A stretch of 64,000 nt of DNA from Rhodococcus maanshanensis NBRC 100610 (GTDB lineage: Bacteria; Actinomycetota; Actinomycetes; Mycobacteriales; Mycobacteriaceae): assembly GCF_001894865.1 (NCBI RefSeq), contig NZ_BCXA01000030.1, positions 1-64,000 of the forward strand, given 5' to 3'. The notes below the pieces were generated by a model. The model did not search any database and had not been told where the DNA came from. It was given only the letters and a program-made list of their open reading frames with translations. Both the position numbers and the translations under genes were made by a program. Of the stretch, positions 17,357 through 25,513 are shown one piece after another. Positions within the stretch are counted from its first letter, which is position 1. Every line of letters starts with the position of its first letter.

Positions 17357-18163
17357 TCAGCTTCGATGGGAATCGGTCACGGACACACCGTTTCCCGGCC
17401 TCGCCTGGTAACGCGGCGTGGTGCCCGGACGCCGCCGCCGCTCGAGTTCCGGGTAGGAGGGATCGAAGATCTCGAAGGTCTCCTCGATGGCCGCGGTGAG
17501 CAGCTTCCACACCTGATGCGCGGTCGGGCGTCGACCGGGCCAGCCGTTTCCGAAGAGGTCATCGCCTTCCCTCAGCCCGATCTCACCGAGCAGCAGCGGC
17601 GTGTGGCTGTCCGCGCATCGCCCCTCCTCCAGCCCGGGGCAGCGTTCGATGCGGTAGCGGCCTCGCTTGTCCCACCCTTCCTCGGCCGCCTCGTCGGGCC
17701 TGCCCTTCCACCGTTCCTGCGAGTACACGAGGATCCGCTGGCCGGTTGTCACGTGCAGGTACTCCCTGGCGGCGGTGTCTGCGGGATCGGCGGAGCGGAG
17801 GAGTTCGGCGTCGATGCCGTGCAGGGCCATCCGTTCATGGCTCACGAGCTGGTCGTCCTCGATGATGAAGTGCTGCCCGGACATGCCCGCGACATCGACC
17901 CACACCCCGAACCTGAGTGCCTCGATCTGACCGGCCGCGGACTCGTCGTCGACGTCCGGACCGATCGCCATCGCCCGGATCGACGATTTGCTGACGTCCA
18001 GTTCGGCCGCGATCCTGCGGTCACTCAACCCTTCGGCACGCATGACCGCGATCGCCTCGGCGATCACGTTCCGGTACGACGCATCGGCGATCTCCGCCCG
18101 CTCCCGAGCGAGCCGGACGGCCTCGGCGGAGACGCCTACCCGGAACGAATGATGATCTTGCAC
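17357..18163 (-). CDS. Putative helix-turn-helix regulator
   Basis: This protein of about 268 residues is not a member of a family I can name. An N-terminal helix-turn-helix is suggested by RNVIAEAIAVMRAEGLSDRRIAAELDV-type helices (about residues 30-65) followed by SKSSIRAMAIG. The rest is a mixed acidic domain with three cysteines near residues 195-210. The GTG at 18163 is chosen so that the repeated TGGACA motifs at 18194-18232 stay upstream; a GTG at 18232 falls inside them. It lies upstream of the AcpM gene on the same strand, 57 bp apart, so co-transcription is possible. The role as regulator is inferred. Confidence 0.55.
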   Translation of the reverse strand: MQDHHSFRVGVSAEAVRLARERAEIADASYRNVIAEAIAVMRAEGLSDRRIAAELDVSKSSIRAMAIGPDVDDESAAGQIEALRFGVWVDVAGMSGQHFIIEDDQLVSHERMALHGIDAELLRSADPADTAAREYLHVTTGQRILVYSQERWKGRPDEAAEEGWDKRGRYRIERCPGLEEGRCADSHTPLLLGEIGLREGDDLFGNGWPGRRPTAHQVWKLLTAAIEETFEIFDPSYPELERRRRPGTTPRYQARPGNGVSVTDSHRS

Positions 18164-18193
18164 CGCCGCAGCATGGCACGCCCGCGGGCGAAG

Positions 18194-18232
18194 TGTCCAG
18201 TGGATTGGACAGTCGGCAATCTGGTTGGACAC
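18194..18232. promoter_or_regulatory. Repeated TGGACA half-sites
   Basis: TGTCCA at 18194-18199 faces TGGACA at 18206-18211, and a third TGGACA follows at 18226-18231. The cluster lies directly in front of the helix-turn-helix gene and may be its own operator. Confidence 0.5.
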
Positions 18233-18240
18233 TCGGGCCT

Positions 18241-18268
18241 ACGCGCGCGTCACCCCGGCCTGACGGTC
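18241..18268. repeat. 28-bp direct repeat, left copy
   Basis: Identical over 28 bases to 20561-20588, in the same orientation. The flanking bases differ on both sides. Together the copies bracket the serine hydrolase/TetR pair. This left copy lies in non-coding sequence. Confidence 0.9.
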
Positions 18269-18362
18269 CGCAAAAGCAAGATGGTCTGCACCTCATCGCG
18301 GTCGTTCGGGAGCGATGGGCGGACCCTTCGGCCCGGACCCGGAGTGGTGTCGGCCGATCACG

Positions 18363-19808
18363 TCATCCCGCTGGTGCGATGTCCGGTCCGTGCCCCATTG
18401 CGCGGCGGACCCGCAGACCGGCGATCGCCGCGGCCAGCCCCGCGGTCGTCCACGAAAGGATGGCGAGATCGGGCGCCCACAACCACAGATAGCGTGGCGG
18501 CGCGTCGAACGCCACCTGGGTGCCCCATAGGGCGGCCGCGATGAGGGTGGCGGCGGCGGCAACCCAGGCGACGGCACCGAGACGGCGGCGACGTACGGAC
18601 GCGCGGGACGGCGAACGGTACCGGACCAGGGCCGTCGCGAGGATCGCGGCGAGGGTCAGCGCGAGAGCCGCGAGTGCGCCACCCGCCAGCCGGTACGTAA
18701 GGTTCACGGCGACGGACACGGGCTGCTCGTTCGAGAGCAGATCCGCGACGCCCTGGGCGGTGGCGAGCAGCGCCGGCGCATGAAAGAACCCTGAGACGTT
18801 CTGGAGCATGACCACGGCGCGGTCGGAATCGGGGAGCAGGATCACCGTGGAGAAATAGCCGGGCACAGTGCCGGAGTGCCACACGGACCTCGGCTGGTCG
18901 GGGAGATCGCTGATCCGCCAACCCAATCCGTAATGCCTGCCGGGTTTGATCTGCGTTCCCGGCGCATGCAACTCACCAATGGTCGCGGGGTCCGCGGGGT
19001 GCAACTGGGCTGCGGCGAAACTGGTCAAATCGGTCAGCGAGCCGCCGAGATATCCGTACGCGACACCCGCCGGGTCGTATCCGGTGTCCATGCCAATCGG
19101 GCGGCCCGCGAGGTACCGGTGCCCGCGGGGCACGTTCGCCGCCTGAGCGGCGGTGGTGACCATCCCCTCCATGTGCAGTGGGCGACCGACCGTCGCGGTG
19201 AGGACCTCCGGGTAAGAGTGTCCGGTCGCGGCCTCGATAGCCGCGGCGAGCACGAGATAGTTGAGGCTGCTGTAGAGGTGCGCCGTCCCCGGCGGCGACT
19301 TCGGCGCGACGGATGCGAGCGCCGGGAGGACGTCCGCCGGCCGCCGTCCGGGGTCGGCGCTGTCGAGCATTGATGCGCCGAACGGCAGGCCGCTCGTGTG
19401 CTGGAGCAGGTCGCGGATGGTGATCCGGGCAGCGGCGGCGTGGTCCGCCAGCTCGAACCCGGGCAGGTAAGCGCGCACAGGGTCGTCGAGCCGCAGGACG
19501 CCCTGCCGTGCCAGTTCGACGGTGACCGCCGCGGCGACCGGTTTGGCCACCGAACCCCACAGGAACGGAGTGTCGGCGGTGACGGGTGCTCCGTTTCCGT
19601 CGACGCCGAGCCCGACCTGGTGGACGACCGTGCCCCCGTCGAGGATCGCGTAGGCGACGCCGGGAACGCCCAACCGCTGCATCTGGTCTTGGACGAACCC
19701 GTCGGCGCGGGCGTAGGTGTCCAGTTGGGTCGATGCGGCGGCAGGACTCGGCAGGCAGGCGAGGATGACTGCAGCTGCGAAGGCCGACCATACTGACCGT
19801 ATTCCCAT
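18363..19808 (-). CDS. Class C beta-lactamase-fold serine hydrolase with membrane tail
   Basis: This 481-residue protein has a cleavable signal peptide (AxA near residue 25), a beta-lactamase/DD-peptidase-fold domain and three to four C-terminal membrane segments from about residue 370. Catalytic motifs are SVAK (about 86-89), YSSLNY (about 180) and HSGTVPGY (about 315). It is an extracytoplasmic esterase or peptidase held in the membrane; family members of this type are rarely true beta-lactamases. It is divergent from a TetR gene through an AT-rich 36-bp gap with two palindromes. The pair is bracketed by a perfect 28-bp direct repeat, which suggests joint acquisition. Confidence 0.85.
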   Translation of the reverse strand: MGIRSVWSAFAAAVILACLPSPAAASTQLDTYARADGFVQDQMQRLGVPGVAYAILDGGTVVHQVGLGVDGNGAPVTADTPFLWGSVAKPVAAAVTVELARQGVLRLDDPVRAYLPGFELADHAAAARITIRDLLQHTSGLPFGASMLDSADPGRRPADVLPALASVAPKSPPGTAHLYSSLNYLVLAAAIEAATGHSYPEVLTATVGRPLHMEGMVTTAAQAANVPRGHRYLAGRPIGMDTGYDPAGVAYGYLGGSLTDLTSFAAAQLHPADPATIGELHAPGTQIKPGRHYGLGWRISDLPDQPRSVWHSGTVPGYFSTVILLPDSDRAVVMLQNVSGFFHAPALLATAQGVADLLSNEQPVSVAVNLTYRLAGGALAALALTLAAILATALVRYRSPSRASVRRRRLGAVAWVAAAATLIAAALWGTQVAFDAPPRYLWLWAPDLAILSWTTAGLAAAIAGLRVRRAMGHGPDIAPAG

Positions 19809-19838
19809 ACGGTTATCAATACCATACTGCTATATGGT
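19797..19838. promoter_or_regulatory. Two palindromes between hydrolase and TetR
   Basis: CCGTAT-TCCC-ATACGG (19797-19812) covers the hydrolase start codon. ACCATA-N6-TATGGT (19821-19838) lies just before the TetR start. The segment is AT-rich compared with its surroundings, as expected for a divergent TetR-controlled promoter. Confidence 0.7.
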
Positions 19839-19844
19839 TATGGC

Positions 19845-20468
19845 ATGGTGAGGACAGCCGACCACGACCAGAGACGAGCCCAGATCGCCGACGCCGTGCT
19901 GCGGGTGGCGGGAGACGATGGGCTCGACGCTGCGACCGTCGCAAAGGTCGCGGCGCAAGCCGGCTTCTCGGTCGGGCTGATCCAGCATTACTTCGCGACC
20001 AAGGACCTGCTGATCGGCGCCGCCTACGCGGAGTGCCTAGGGCGACTCGATCGGCGGATCGTCGAGATCGTCGACCACGGCGAGAGGCACGGGCACTCAA
20101 TCCGCCAGATGGTGATCGCAGGCCTCGGCGAACTGCTACCACTCGACGAGGCGCGCCGAACCGAATGCGAGATCCGCACCGAGTTCCTCGCCCGGGCGAT
20201 CCGGAGCACCGCGCTGCGTGAGGTCGCGGCGTCGACATCACACGACCTGCGGAACCGGCTCGCGCGGGTCATCGCGAACGGGAAGGCGTGCGGTGAGGTG
20301 GACGCGGACACCGACGAGCACCTGGCGGCGTTCGAACTTCTCGCAACGGTCCAGGGCTTGGCAACGGCCCACCTGCTCAGTGGTGAATCCGCGCCGGGCC
20401 ACGCGGTTCTCGAGCGCAGCCTCGCTCGCGTCTTTCCGGGCCGCTGCCGCCACCACGATCCGCGATAG
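19845..20468 (+). CDS. TetR-family regulator
   Basis: This is a 207-residue TetR-type repressor. The N-terminal helix-turn-helix includes ATVAKVAAQAGFSVGLIQHYF at about residues 30-50, followed by the usual FATKDLL. The C-terminal ligand domain resembles the BetI-like group in containing ALREVAAS. There is no ribosome site before the ATG at 19845, so the transcript may be leaderless. It is divergent from the membrane serine hydrolase and very probably controls it through the palindromes between them. It lies inside the segment bracketed by the 28-bp repeats. The ligand is unknown. Confidence 0.88.
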   Translation: MVRTADHDQRRAQIADAVLRVAGDDGLDAATVAKVAAQAGFSVGLIQHYFATKDLLIGAAYAECLGRLDRRIVEIVDHGERHGHSIRQMVIAGLGELLPLDEARRTECEIRTEFLARAIRSTALREVAASTSHDLRNRLARVIANGKACGEVDADTDEHLAAFELLATVQGLATAHLLSGESAPGHAVLERSLARVFPGRCRHHDPR

Positions 20469-20560
20469 GCATCGGTCTGGACCGCACAAGTCTGGACATC
20501 CGATTCGATGGACCGTTCCTCGACTGCGACGATCCCGTCGAGGACTTCGCTGGCGAGACG

Positions 20561-20588
20561 ACGCGCGCGTCACCCCGGCCTGACGGTC
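20561..20588. repeat. 28-bp direct repeat, right copy
   Basis: This copy overlaps the last five codons and stop of the second HxlR gene (stop at 20570-20572) and repeats 18241-18268 exactly. A gene 3' end duplicated at the far side of a 2.3-kb segment is the arrangement left by integration at a gene end. Confidence 0.9.
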
Positions 20589-21244
20589 GCGGCCAGGTTC
20601 ATCTGCCCCAGCCACGCGGGCACCTCCCTCGCCGCGGGGCTCGGTCCGGAGATGGTGACCAGCCCCGACGTCAGCGCCTGCGACCAGGACCGGTCCCCGC
20701 GCCAGACCTCGATGAGGGTGCGCAGGCCGGTCGCGACGGTGGCGGTCACCTCGAAGCCCGGATCGTAGTCGCAGACGTCGGCCTCGTCGCCCGTCACGCA
20801 GAGCCACCACCGCCCGGCGCGGGCGGCGACGTCGTCGAACTCGAAGGCCACCACGGTGCGACCGCGCGGCCACCGGTCGATCGGCACCGTCCGTCGCATG
20901 TCCCACATCAGCAGGTGCGGATCCAGGTCTTCCTCGCCGAGCTCGCCGATCCAGCGCACGCCCCACGCCCCGAGCGCCTCGACCACGCCGCCGAGCTCCT
21001 CGCCGCAGGGAGTGAGGGTGTAGCTGCTCCTGCCGTCCTCGACGGTCCGGCGGACCACCCCGGCCCGCTCGAGGGTCCGCAGCCGCTTGGACAGCAGCGC
21101 GGGCGACATCTTGGGGTTGCCCCGCCGCAGGTCGTTGAAGTGGGTGCTGCCGGACAGCAGCTCGCGCACCACGAGCATGGTCCATCGCTCGTCGAGCAGC
21201 TCCATGGCCTTCGCCACCGGGCAGAACTGGCCGTATGCCGACAC
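20570..21244 (-). CDS. HxlR-family regulator with extra C-terminal domain
   Basis: This 224-residue regulator begins with an HxlR winged helix: FCPVAKAMELLDERW with the conserved Cys near residue 8, then SGSTHFNDLRRGNPKMSP. It continues for about 110 residues into a second domain with WWLCVTGDEADVCDYDPG, possibly a ligand-binding domain of the SCP2-like type seen in some actinobacterial HxlR proteins (uncertain). The GTG at 21244 has AGGAGG six bases upstream. Its last codons overlap the 28-bp repeat. A 22-bp element upstream (21294-21315) recurs before the methyltransferase gene, so both are probably controlled by this protein. Confidence 0.86.
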   Translation of the reverse strand: MSAYGQFCPVAKAMELLDERWTMLVVRELLSGSTHFNDLRRGNPKMSPALLSKRLRTLERAGVVRRTVEDGRSSYTLTPCGEELGGVVEALGAWGVRWIGELGEEDLDPHLLMWDMRRTVPIDRWPRGRTVVAFEFDDVAARAGRWWLCVTGDEADVCDYDPGFEVTATVATGLRTLIEVWRGDRSWSQALTSGLVTISGPSPAAREVPAWLGQMNLAATVRPG

Positions 21245-21293
21245 GGCTTCCCTCCTCGGTTGCCCCCTGACCAGTACACGCCTGGCCAGGCTC

Positions 21294-21315
21294 GGACGCC
21301 AGTACAGATCGTGAA
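21294..21315. promoter_or_regulatory. Shared 22-bp element, copy near the HxlR gene
   Basis: 21 of 22 bases match 22541-22562. The core GTACAGATCGTGAAC has GT.CA/TG.AC symmetry. It is 50 bp upstream of the HxlR start. Confidence 0.6.
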
Positions 21316-21333
21316 CAGCGATCGTGGGAAGGG

Positions 21334-22437
21334 CTAGCCGCGGCCGGCGTCGACGGGAACCCGGACATCTGCAGGCTCCGCCGGCTCCGGCCGCACCCGG
21401 GCGTCGACCATGTCGGCACCACTGAGCACGCCGGACAGCCCGCGGTTGCCCCTGGTGAGCGGAACCGATGCCGCCGCGACCACCAGCCACAGCATCGCCG
21501 CAGGCGTCGCCACGAACACCAGCACCGCGCCAACCCCGGCGACGCTCAGCGCCCGCGCGGTCCTGGCCCCGGCCGTCGGCCCGGTCGGCCACTGCGGCCG
21601 CAACCACACCACCCGCTGCCCCAGCGAGGCACCGGACCCGATCAGGCCGGGCCCGACGACCGCCGCGATCGCCGACAGCGCCGCCACCGCCCTGGCGGTA
21701 TCCGCGTCGACCGCGACACCAACGACCTCCATGCCCAGCTGGACCACCACGGCCGCCGTGACGAAGACACCCACGAACGCGGTCACGTCGACGGCCATGC
21801 CGACCCAGCGGCGCCAGGCCGTGACCGGGCGCGGCAACGGCCGGCCCGCCGCCAGCAGGCGACGGCTCGGCACGAGCTGCGGGGCGAGCCCGACCAGCAC
21901 CACCCCGACCACCGCGCCCGCCGTGTTGAGCAGCACGTCGTTCACGTCCGCCACCCGGTACGCGCAGGGGAACACGCCCCACACCGCGGTGAACTGGGTC
22001 AGCTCGATCAGCCCCGAGACGGCGACGGCGGCGGCGATCGTCGCGGCGCGGGAGCACTCGAACAGCACCAGCCCGAACACCCCGAACGGCACGAACAGCG
22101 CCACATTGAGCACCACCTGCATGACCGCGGAACTCGTCAGGACCCCGACCGCGCTCATCCCGGCGGTGTCGCGGCTGATGTCGGAGACGAAGGCGAACGG
22201 GCGCAGCACCGGCTCGGTGACCGCATACAGCTCGCACCACCGCGGGGTCAGCGACGGCAGCGGGAACATGGTGAAGGCGACGACCGCCGCGGTGTAGATC
22301 AGGGCCGCGACCACCACCATCGATCGCGCCGTCGACACCCGGCCGTACTTGCGGTACTGCCAGACCGTCAGCGGCAGCGCCAGCACCGCGGCAACGGCCA
22401 GCCCGACGAGCACCGAATACAACACCTGTTCACGCAT
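21334..22437 (-). CDS. VanZ-RDD membrane protein
   Basis: This 367-residue protein has about eight membrane segments. The N-terminal half is VanZ-like (VLNVALFVPFGVFG, then ELTQF and DVNDVLLNTAG). The C-terminal half looks like an RDD domain with GQRVVWLRPQWPTG. VanZ proteins are linked to low-level glycopeptide resistance, but most are of unknown function, and RDD proteins include ion transporters. The ATG at 22437 has GGAG seven bases upstream. It is transcribed towards the HxlR gene on the same strand and is divergent from the methyltransferase. A regulatory link to HxlR is possible through the element at 22541-22580. Confidence 0.82.
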   Translation of the reverse strand: MREQVLYSVLVGLAVAAVLALPLTVWQYRKYGRVSTARSMVVVAALIYTAAVVAFTMFPLPSLTPRWCELYAVTEPVLRPFAFVSDISRDTAGMSAVGVLTSSAVMQVVLNVALFVPFGVFGLVLFECSRAATIAAAVAVSGLIELTQFTAVWGVFPCAYRVADVNDVLLNTAGAVVGVVLVGLAPQLVPSRRLLAAGRPLPRPVTAWRRWVGMAVDVTAFVGVFVTAAVVVQLGMEVVGVAVDADTARAVAALSAIAAVVGPGLIGSGASLGQRVVWLRPQWPTGPTAGARTARALSVAGVGAVLVFVATPAAMLWLVVAAASVPLTRGNRGLSGVLSGADMVDARVRPEPAEPADVRVPVDAGRG

Positions 22438-22540
22438 GCCTCCACTCCATCAGGGCACGCGCCGCGAGACATCCACTCGCCGGACGAGATCCGTCGGGGG
22501 CCGGGTCATACCCGGGGATGACCCGGGCCCAGCCGGGACC

Positions 22541-22580
22541 GACGCCGGTACAGATCGTGAACCAGTGGTGGTTCAGATCT
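22541..22580. promoter_or_regulatory. Shared element plus palindrome before the methyltransferase
   Basis: The 22-bp element (22541-22562) runs into TGAACCA-GTGG-TGGTTCA (22558-22575). AGATC on the left and GATCT on the right extend the symmetry with a one-base bulge. This is a probable HxlR operator for the methyltransferase and perhaps the VanZ gene. Confidence 0.65.
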
Positions 22581-22645
22581 GGGACTGGAACGCGCGCCCG
22601 GATGGACCGACGCTGGAAACACCACCACACACGAGGAGGACTTCC

Positions 22646-23467
22646 ATGAGCACACACACCAACGCCGCACCCGACATCAAGGCCAAGCACCGGGCCATGT
22701 GGGCACTGGGCGACTACCCGTCGGTCGCCGCCGACGTCATCGCGGCCCTCGGCCCGAGCCTGGTCGAGGCCTGCGGCATCAAGGCCGGCGACCGGGTCCT
22801 CGACGTCGCGGCCGGTTCCGGCAACGCCTCGATCCCCGCCGCCCGCCTCGGCGCCGCCGTCGTCGCCTCGGATCTGACCCCCGAGCTGCTCGAGTCGGGA
22901 CGTCGGGAGGCCGAGTCGCTGGGTCTGACATTGGACTGGCGCGAGGCCGATGCGGAGGCACTGCCGTACGCGGTCGACGAGTTCGACGCCGTGATCTCGT
23001 GCGTCGGCGTGATGTTCGCGCCCCACCACCAGGCGAGCGCGGACGAACTGGTCCGCGTCCTGCGACCGGGCGGCACTCTCGGCCTGATCAACTGGACGCC
23101 CGAGGGTTTCATCGGTCAGATGTTCGCGACGATGAAGCCCTACGCTCCCCCGCCGCCCGCAGGCGCGCAGCCTCCGCCGCTGTGGGGCAACGAGGAGCAC
23201 GTGCGCGCCCTCCTCGGCGACCGCGTCACCGAGGTCGTGGCGCGCCGCGAGCGGCTGACCGTCGACTGCTTCGACACCGCCGAGCAGTTCCGCGACTTCT
23301 TCAAGGCCTGCTACGGCCCGACGATCGCGGTGTACCGGGCGATCGCCGACGACCCCGAGCGCGTCGCAGCCCTCGACCGCGAACTGGCCGAACTGGGCCG
23401 GCGGCACGACCGCGGCGACGGCACCATGGAGTGGGAGTACCTGCTGCTGACCGCCGTCAAGAAGTGA
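22646..23467 (+). CDS. SAM-dependent class I methyltransferase
   Basis: This is a 273-residue methyltransferase of the UbiE/menaquinone type. VLDVAAGSGNASIPAA (about 50-65) is motif I, followed by the acidic VASDLTPELL, DAVISCVGVMFAPHH and RVLRPGGTLGLINW (post-I to III). It transfers a methyl group to an unknown small molecule. The ATG at 22646 has GAGGAGGA ideally placed. A palindrome lies about 65 bp upstream and shares a 22-bp element with the promoter of the nearby HxlR gene, so expression is probably ligand-controlled. It ends at a hairpin element shared with the convergent aminotransferase. Confidence 0.88.
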   Translation: MSTHTNAAPDIKAKHRAMWALGDYPSVAADVIAALGPSLVEACGIKAGDRVLDVAAGSGNASIPAARLGAAVVASDLTPELLESGRREAESLGLTLDWREADAEALPYAVDEFDAVISCVGVMFAPHHQASADELVRVLRPGGTLGLINWTPEGFIGQMFATMKPYAPPPPAGAQPPPLWGNEEHVRALLGDRVTEVVARRERLTVDCFDTAEQFRDFFKACYGPTIAVYRAIADDPERVAALDRELAELGRRHDRGDGTMEWEYLLLTAVKK

Positions 23468-23537
23468 GCGGCTCCGCCGCCCGTGAGTACTTCCGGTCCC
23501 TCTGCGGGCCATGAGCACTCACGGGCGCCGTGGGCGC
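23468..23537. repeat. Hairpin element, copy 2, at a convergent gene end
   Basis: It starts with GCGGCTCCGCCGCCCGTG, identical to 12011-12028, and its right side contains GCACTCACGGGCG as in copy 1. The middle differs. It again separates convergent genes, so it is probably a bidirectional terminator family. Confidence 0.65.
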
Positions 23538-24449
23538 CTAGAGCTCTGTGACCCAGCCGTGCAGCTCGTCGGTGCGCAGCGCCGCCGCGTGCCGCTTGCG
23601 CAGGGCCTGACCGATCGGGCCGGGAATGCCGTCGCCGACCACCCGGCCGTCCACCTCGGTCACCGGGGCGACGCCCGCGGAGGTGCCGGTGACGAACACC
23701 TCGTCGGCGATGTACAGCTCGGTGAGGTCGACGGTTCGCTCGACGACGGGGATGCCGTCCTCGGCGGCGAGGGTGAGCAGCGTGCGACGGTTGATGCCGT
23801 CGAGGATGTCGCAGGACACGTCCGGCGTGATCAGGGTGCCGCCGCGCACCAGGAAGATGTTGGCGGCGCTGAGCTCGCAGACGTGGCCGTTCCCGTCGAG
23901 GAAGATCGCGTCGTCGTAGCCGGCGTCGATGGCGTCCTGCTTGGCCAGCACCGAGTTCACGTACGCCCCGTTGACCTTGGCGCGCGACGGGATCGCGTCG
24001 TCCGGGATCCGGCGCCAGGTGCTGGTCTTCAGGCGCATGCCGTCCTGCGGGACGATCGGCACCGCGTCGTAGACGAACATGCTGACGGTGGTGTGGCAGC
24101 CGCGCACCCTTGTGCCGGCGATCGACTCGTCGACGTGCACGGTGGCCCGGACGAACACGTCCTCGGTCGGCGCGTTCGCGGCGACGAGTTCGGTTGCCAC
24201 CGAGACGAATCGGTCGTAGTCCCACTCGTCCGCGAACCGATCCATCCCGATGATCTTGCAGGACTCGACCATGCGCTGGAAGTGGTCACGCAGCCGGAAC
24301 GCGCTGCGCCGGGTCCCGTCGACCTGCACCGGGAACACCGTGTACACGCTCAGCCCGTACAGCACGGACGAGGTGGCGACGCCGAGCGTCGCATCCGCGA
24401 CGTCGACGATCCGGTCACCGAAGTACACGCGGGGATGTGGGGTAGCCAT
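23538..24449 (-). CDS. Class IV PLP aminotransferase, branched-chain type
   Basis: This is a 303-residue fold-type IV pyridoxal-phosphate enzyme similar to branched-chain aminotransferase (IlvE) or aminodeoxychorismate lyase. VNGAYVNSVLAKQDA holds the probable PLP lysine (near residue 165), and ELSAANIFLVRGG and the Thr-rich VFVTGTSAGVAPVTEVD loop bind phosphate. It would exchange amino groups between a branched-chain amino acid and 2-oxoglutarate. The ATG at 24449 starts MATPHPRVYF. It is divergent from a DUF389 gene with 97 bp between them. D-amino-acid aminotransferase activity cannot be ruled out. Confidence 0.87.
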   Translation of the reverse strand: MATPHPRVYFGDRIVDVADATLGVATSSVLYGLSVYTVFPVQVDGTRRSAFRLRDHFQRMVESCKIIGMDRFADEWDYDRFVSVATELVAANAPTEDVFVRATVHVDESIAGTRVRGCHTTVSMFVYDAVPIVPQDGMRLKTSTWRRIPDDAIPSRAKVNGAYVNSVLAKQDAIDAGYDDAIFLDGNGHVCELSAANIFLVRGGTLITPDVSCDILDGINRRTLLTLAAEDGIPVVERTVDLTELYIADEVFVTGTSAGVAPVTEVDGRVVGDGIPGPIGQALRKRHAAALRTDELHGWVTEL

Positions 24450-24546
24450 GGCAGGCCATGCTATCGACCGGGCCCGCGCCCCGGAAACCGAATTTCGTGC
24501 CTGCGGCCTCCCGCGACTTCCGTCCGCCGACCGGCAGACTGTCGGC

Positions 24547-25509
24547 ATGCTCCATTTGCGGATCCTGGCGCCGAGCGACCTGACGGACGAGGCCCTCCGG
24601 ATCCTCGACGAGGAACCGGCCGTCAGCGGCCTCGCGGTGATGCGCGGCGCCTCGCTGCGTCCGGAGGGCGACGTGGTGTACGCCGACATCGCCCGAGAGG
24701 CGGCCAACGAGGTCATAGACGACCTGCGGGCCACCGGGTTGCACCACCGCGGCAGCATCGAGATCGAACCGGTCAACGCGTGGCTCTCGCGCAGCGGATT
24801 CGACGCCGAGCTGCGCACCCCTGGCAGCAGCGCGGACGCCGTGGTGTGGGCCGAGGTCGCACAGCGCTCCTACGAGGAGACCGAGCTCAACTGGACCTAC
24901 CTGAGCTTCATGTCCCTTGCCACCCTGCTGGCGGCGATCGCGATCATCACCGACTCGCAGATCCTGGTGATCGGGGCGATGGTGCTGGGGCCGGAGTTCG
25001 GGGCGATCGCCGCGCTCGGGGTCGCGCTGGTGCGGCGCAGGTGGGTGCTGCTCGCGCTCGCGGTCCGCACCCTCGTCGTCGGGTTCGTGGTCGCGATTGC
25101 GGTGACGGCGATCCTCGCGCTGGTCGGCAGGGGGCTGGGCTGGGTGACGCTCGACGATGTCACCGGTCCGCGGCCCGACACCGCTTTCATCTACAGCCCG
25201 GACAAGTGGTCGTTCATCGTGGCGGTGATCGCGGCGGCGGCCGGGGTGCTGTCGCTGACCTCGGCGAAGTCGGCCGGGCTGGCCGGGGTGTTCATCTCCG
25301 TGACGACGGTGCCCGCGGCGGGAAATGTGGGTCTGGCCCTGGCTTTCGGGGCAAGCCACGAGATCTGGGGCAGTTCGCTGCAGCTGCTGCTGAACCTGTC
25401 CGGCATGGCGATGGCCGGCTGGGCGACGCTGACGATTCAACAGGCGCTGTGGACGCGGGTGTCTGTGCGCCGGGCCCGTGCGCTCGACCGGGTCCGCCGA
25501 ATGCTCTGA
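24547..25509 (+). CDS. DUF389 membrane protein
   Basis: This is a 320-residue protein with a soluble N-terminal domain of about 115 residues and six hydrophobic segments. ITDSQILVIGAMVLGPEFG in the second segment is the DUF389 signature. The function of the family is not established. The ATG at 24547 has no obvious ribosome site and may be leaderless. It is convergent with the WYL regulator, with four bases between stops, and divergent from the aminotransferase. No partner gene is apparent. A transport or channel role is only suggested by topology. Confidence 0.85.
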   Translation: MLHLRILAPSDLTDEALRILDEEPAVSGLAVMRGASLRPEGDVVYADIAREAANEVIDDLRATGLHHRGSIEIEPVNAWLSRSGFDAELRTPGSSADAVVWAEVAQRSYEETELNWTYLSFMSLATLLAAIAIITDSQILVIGAMVLGPEFGAIAALGVALVRRRWVLLALAVRTLVVGFVVAIAVTAILALVGRGLGWVTLDDVTGPRPDTAFIYSPDKWSFIVAVIAAAAGVLSLTSAKSAGLAGVFISVTTVPAAGNVGLALAFGASHEIWGSSLQLLLNLSGMAMAGWATLTIQQALWTRVSVRRARALDRVRRML

Positions 25510-25513
25510 CCGA

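Noticed and set aside
18260-18362. Possible transposase remnant reading RARHPGLTVRKSK in one frame
   Set aside because: The similarity to a second copy is explained by the 28-bp DNA repeat; outside it there is no transposase motif or terminal inverted repeat.
18363-19808. Beta-lactamase resistance gene
   Set aside because: The SxxK, YxS and HSG pattern and the membrane tail fit the broad serine hydrolase/DD-peptidase-like family; true class C enzymes have Tyr-Ala/Ser-Asn and KTG motifs that are not seen.
22438-22645. Small RNA or riboswitch before the methyltransferase
   Set aside because: The symmetry is that of a protein operator upstream of a normal leader; no conserved aptamer pattern recognised.
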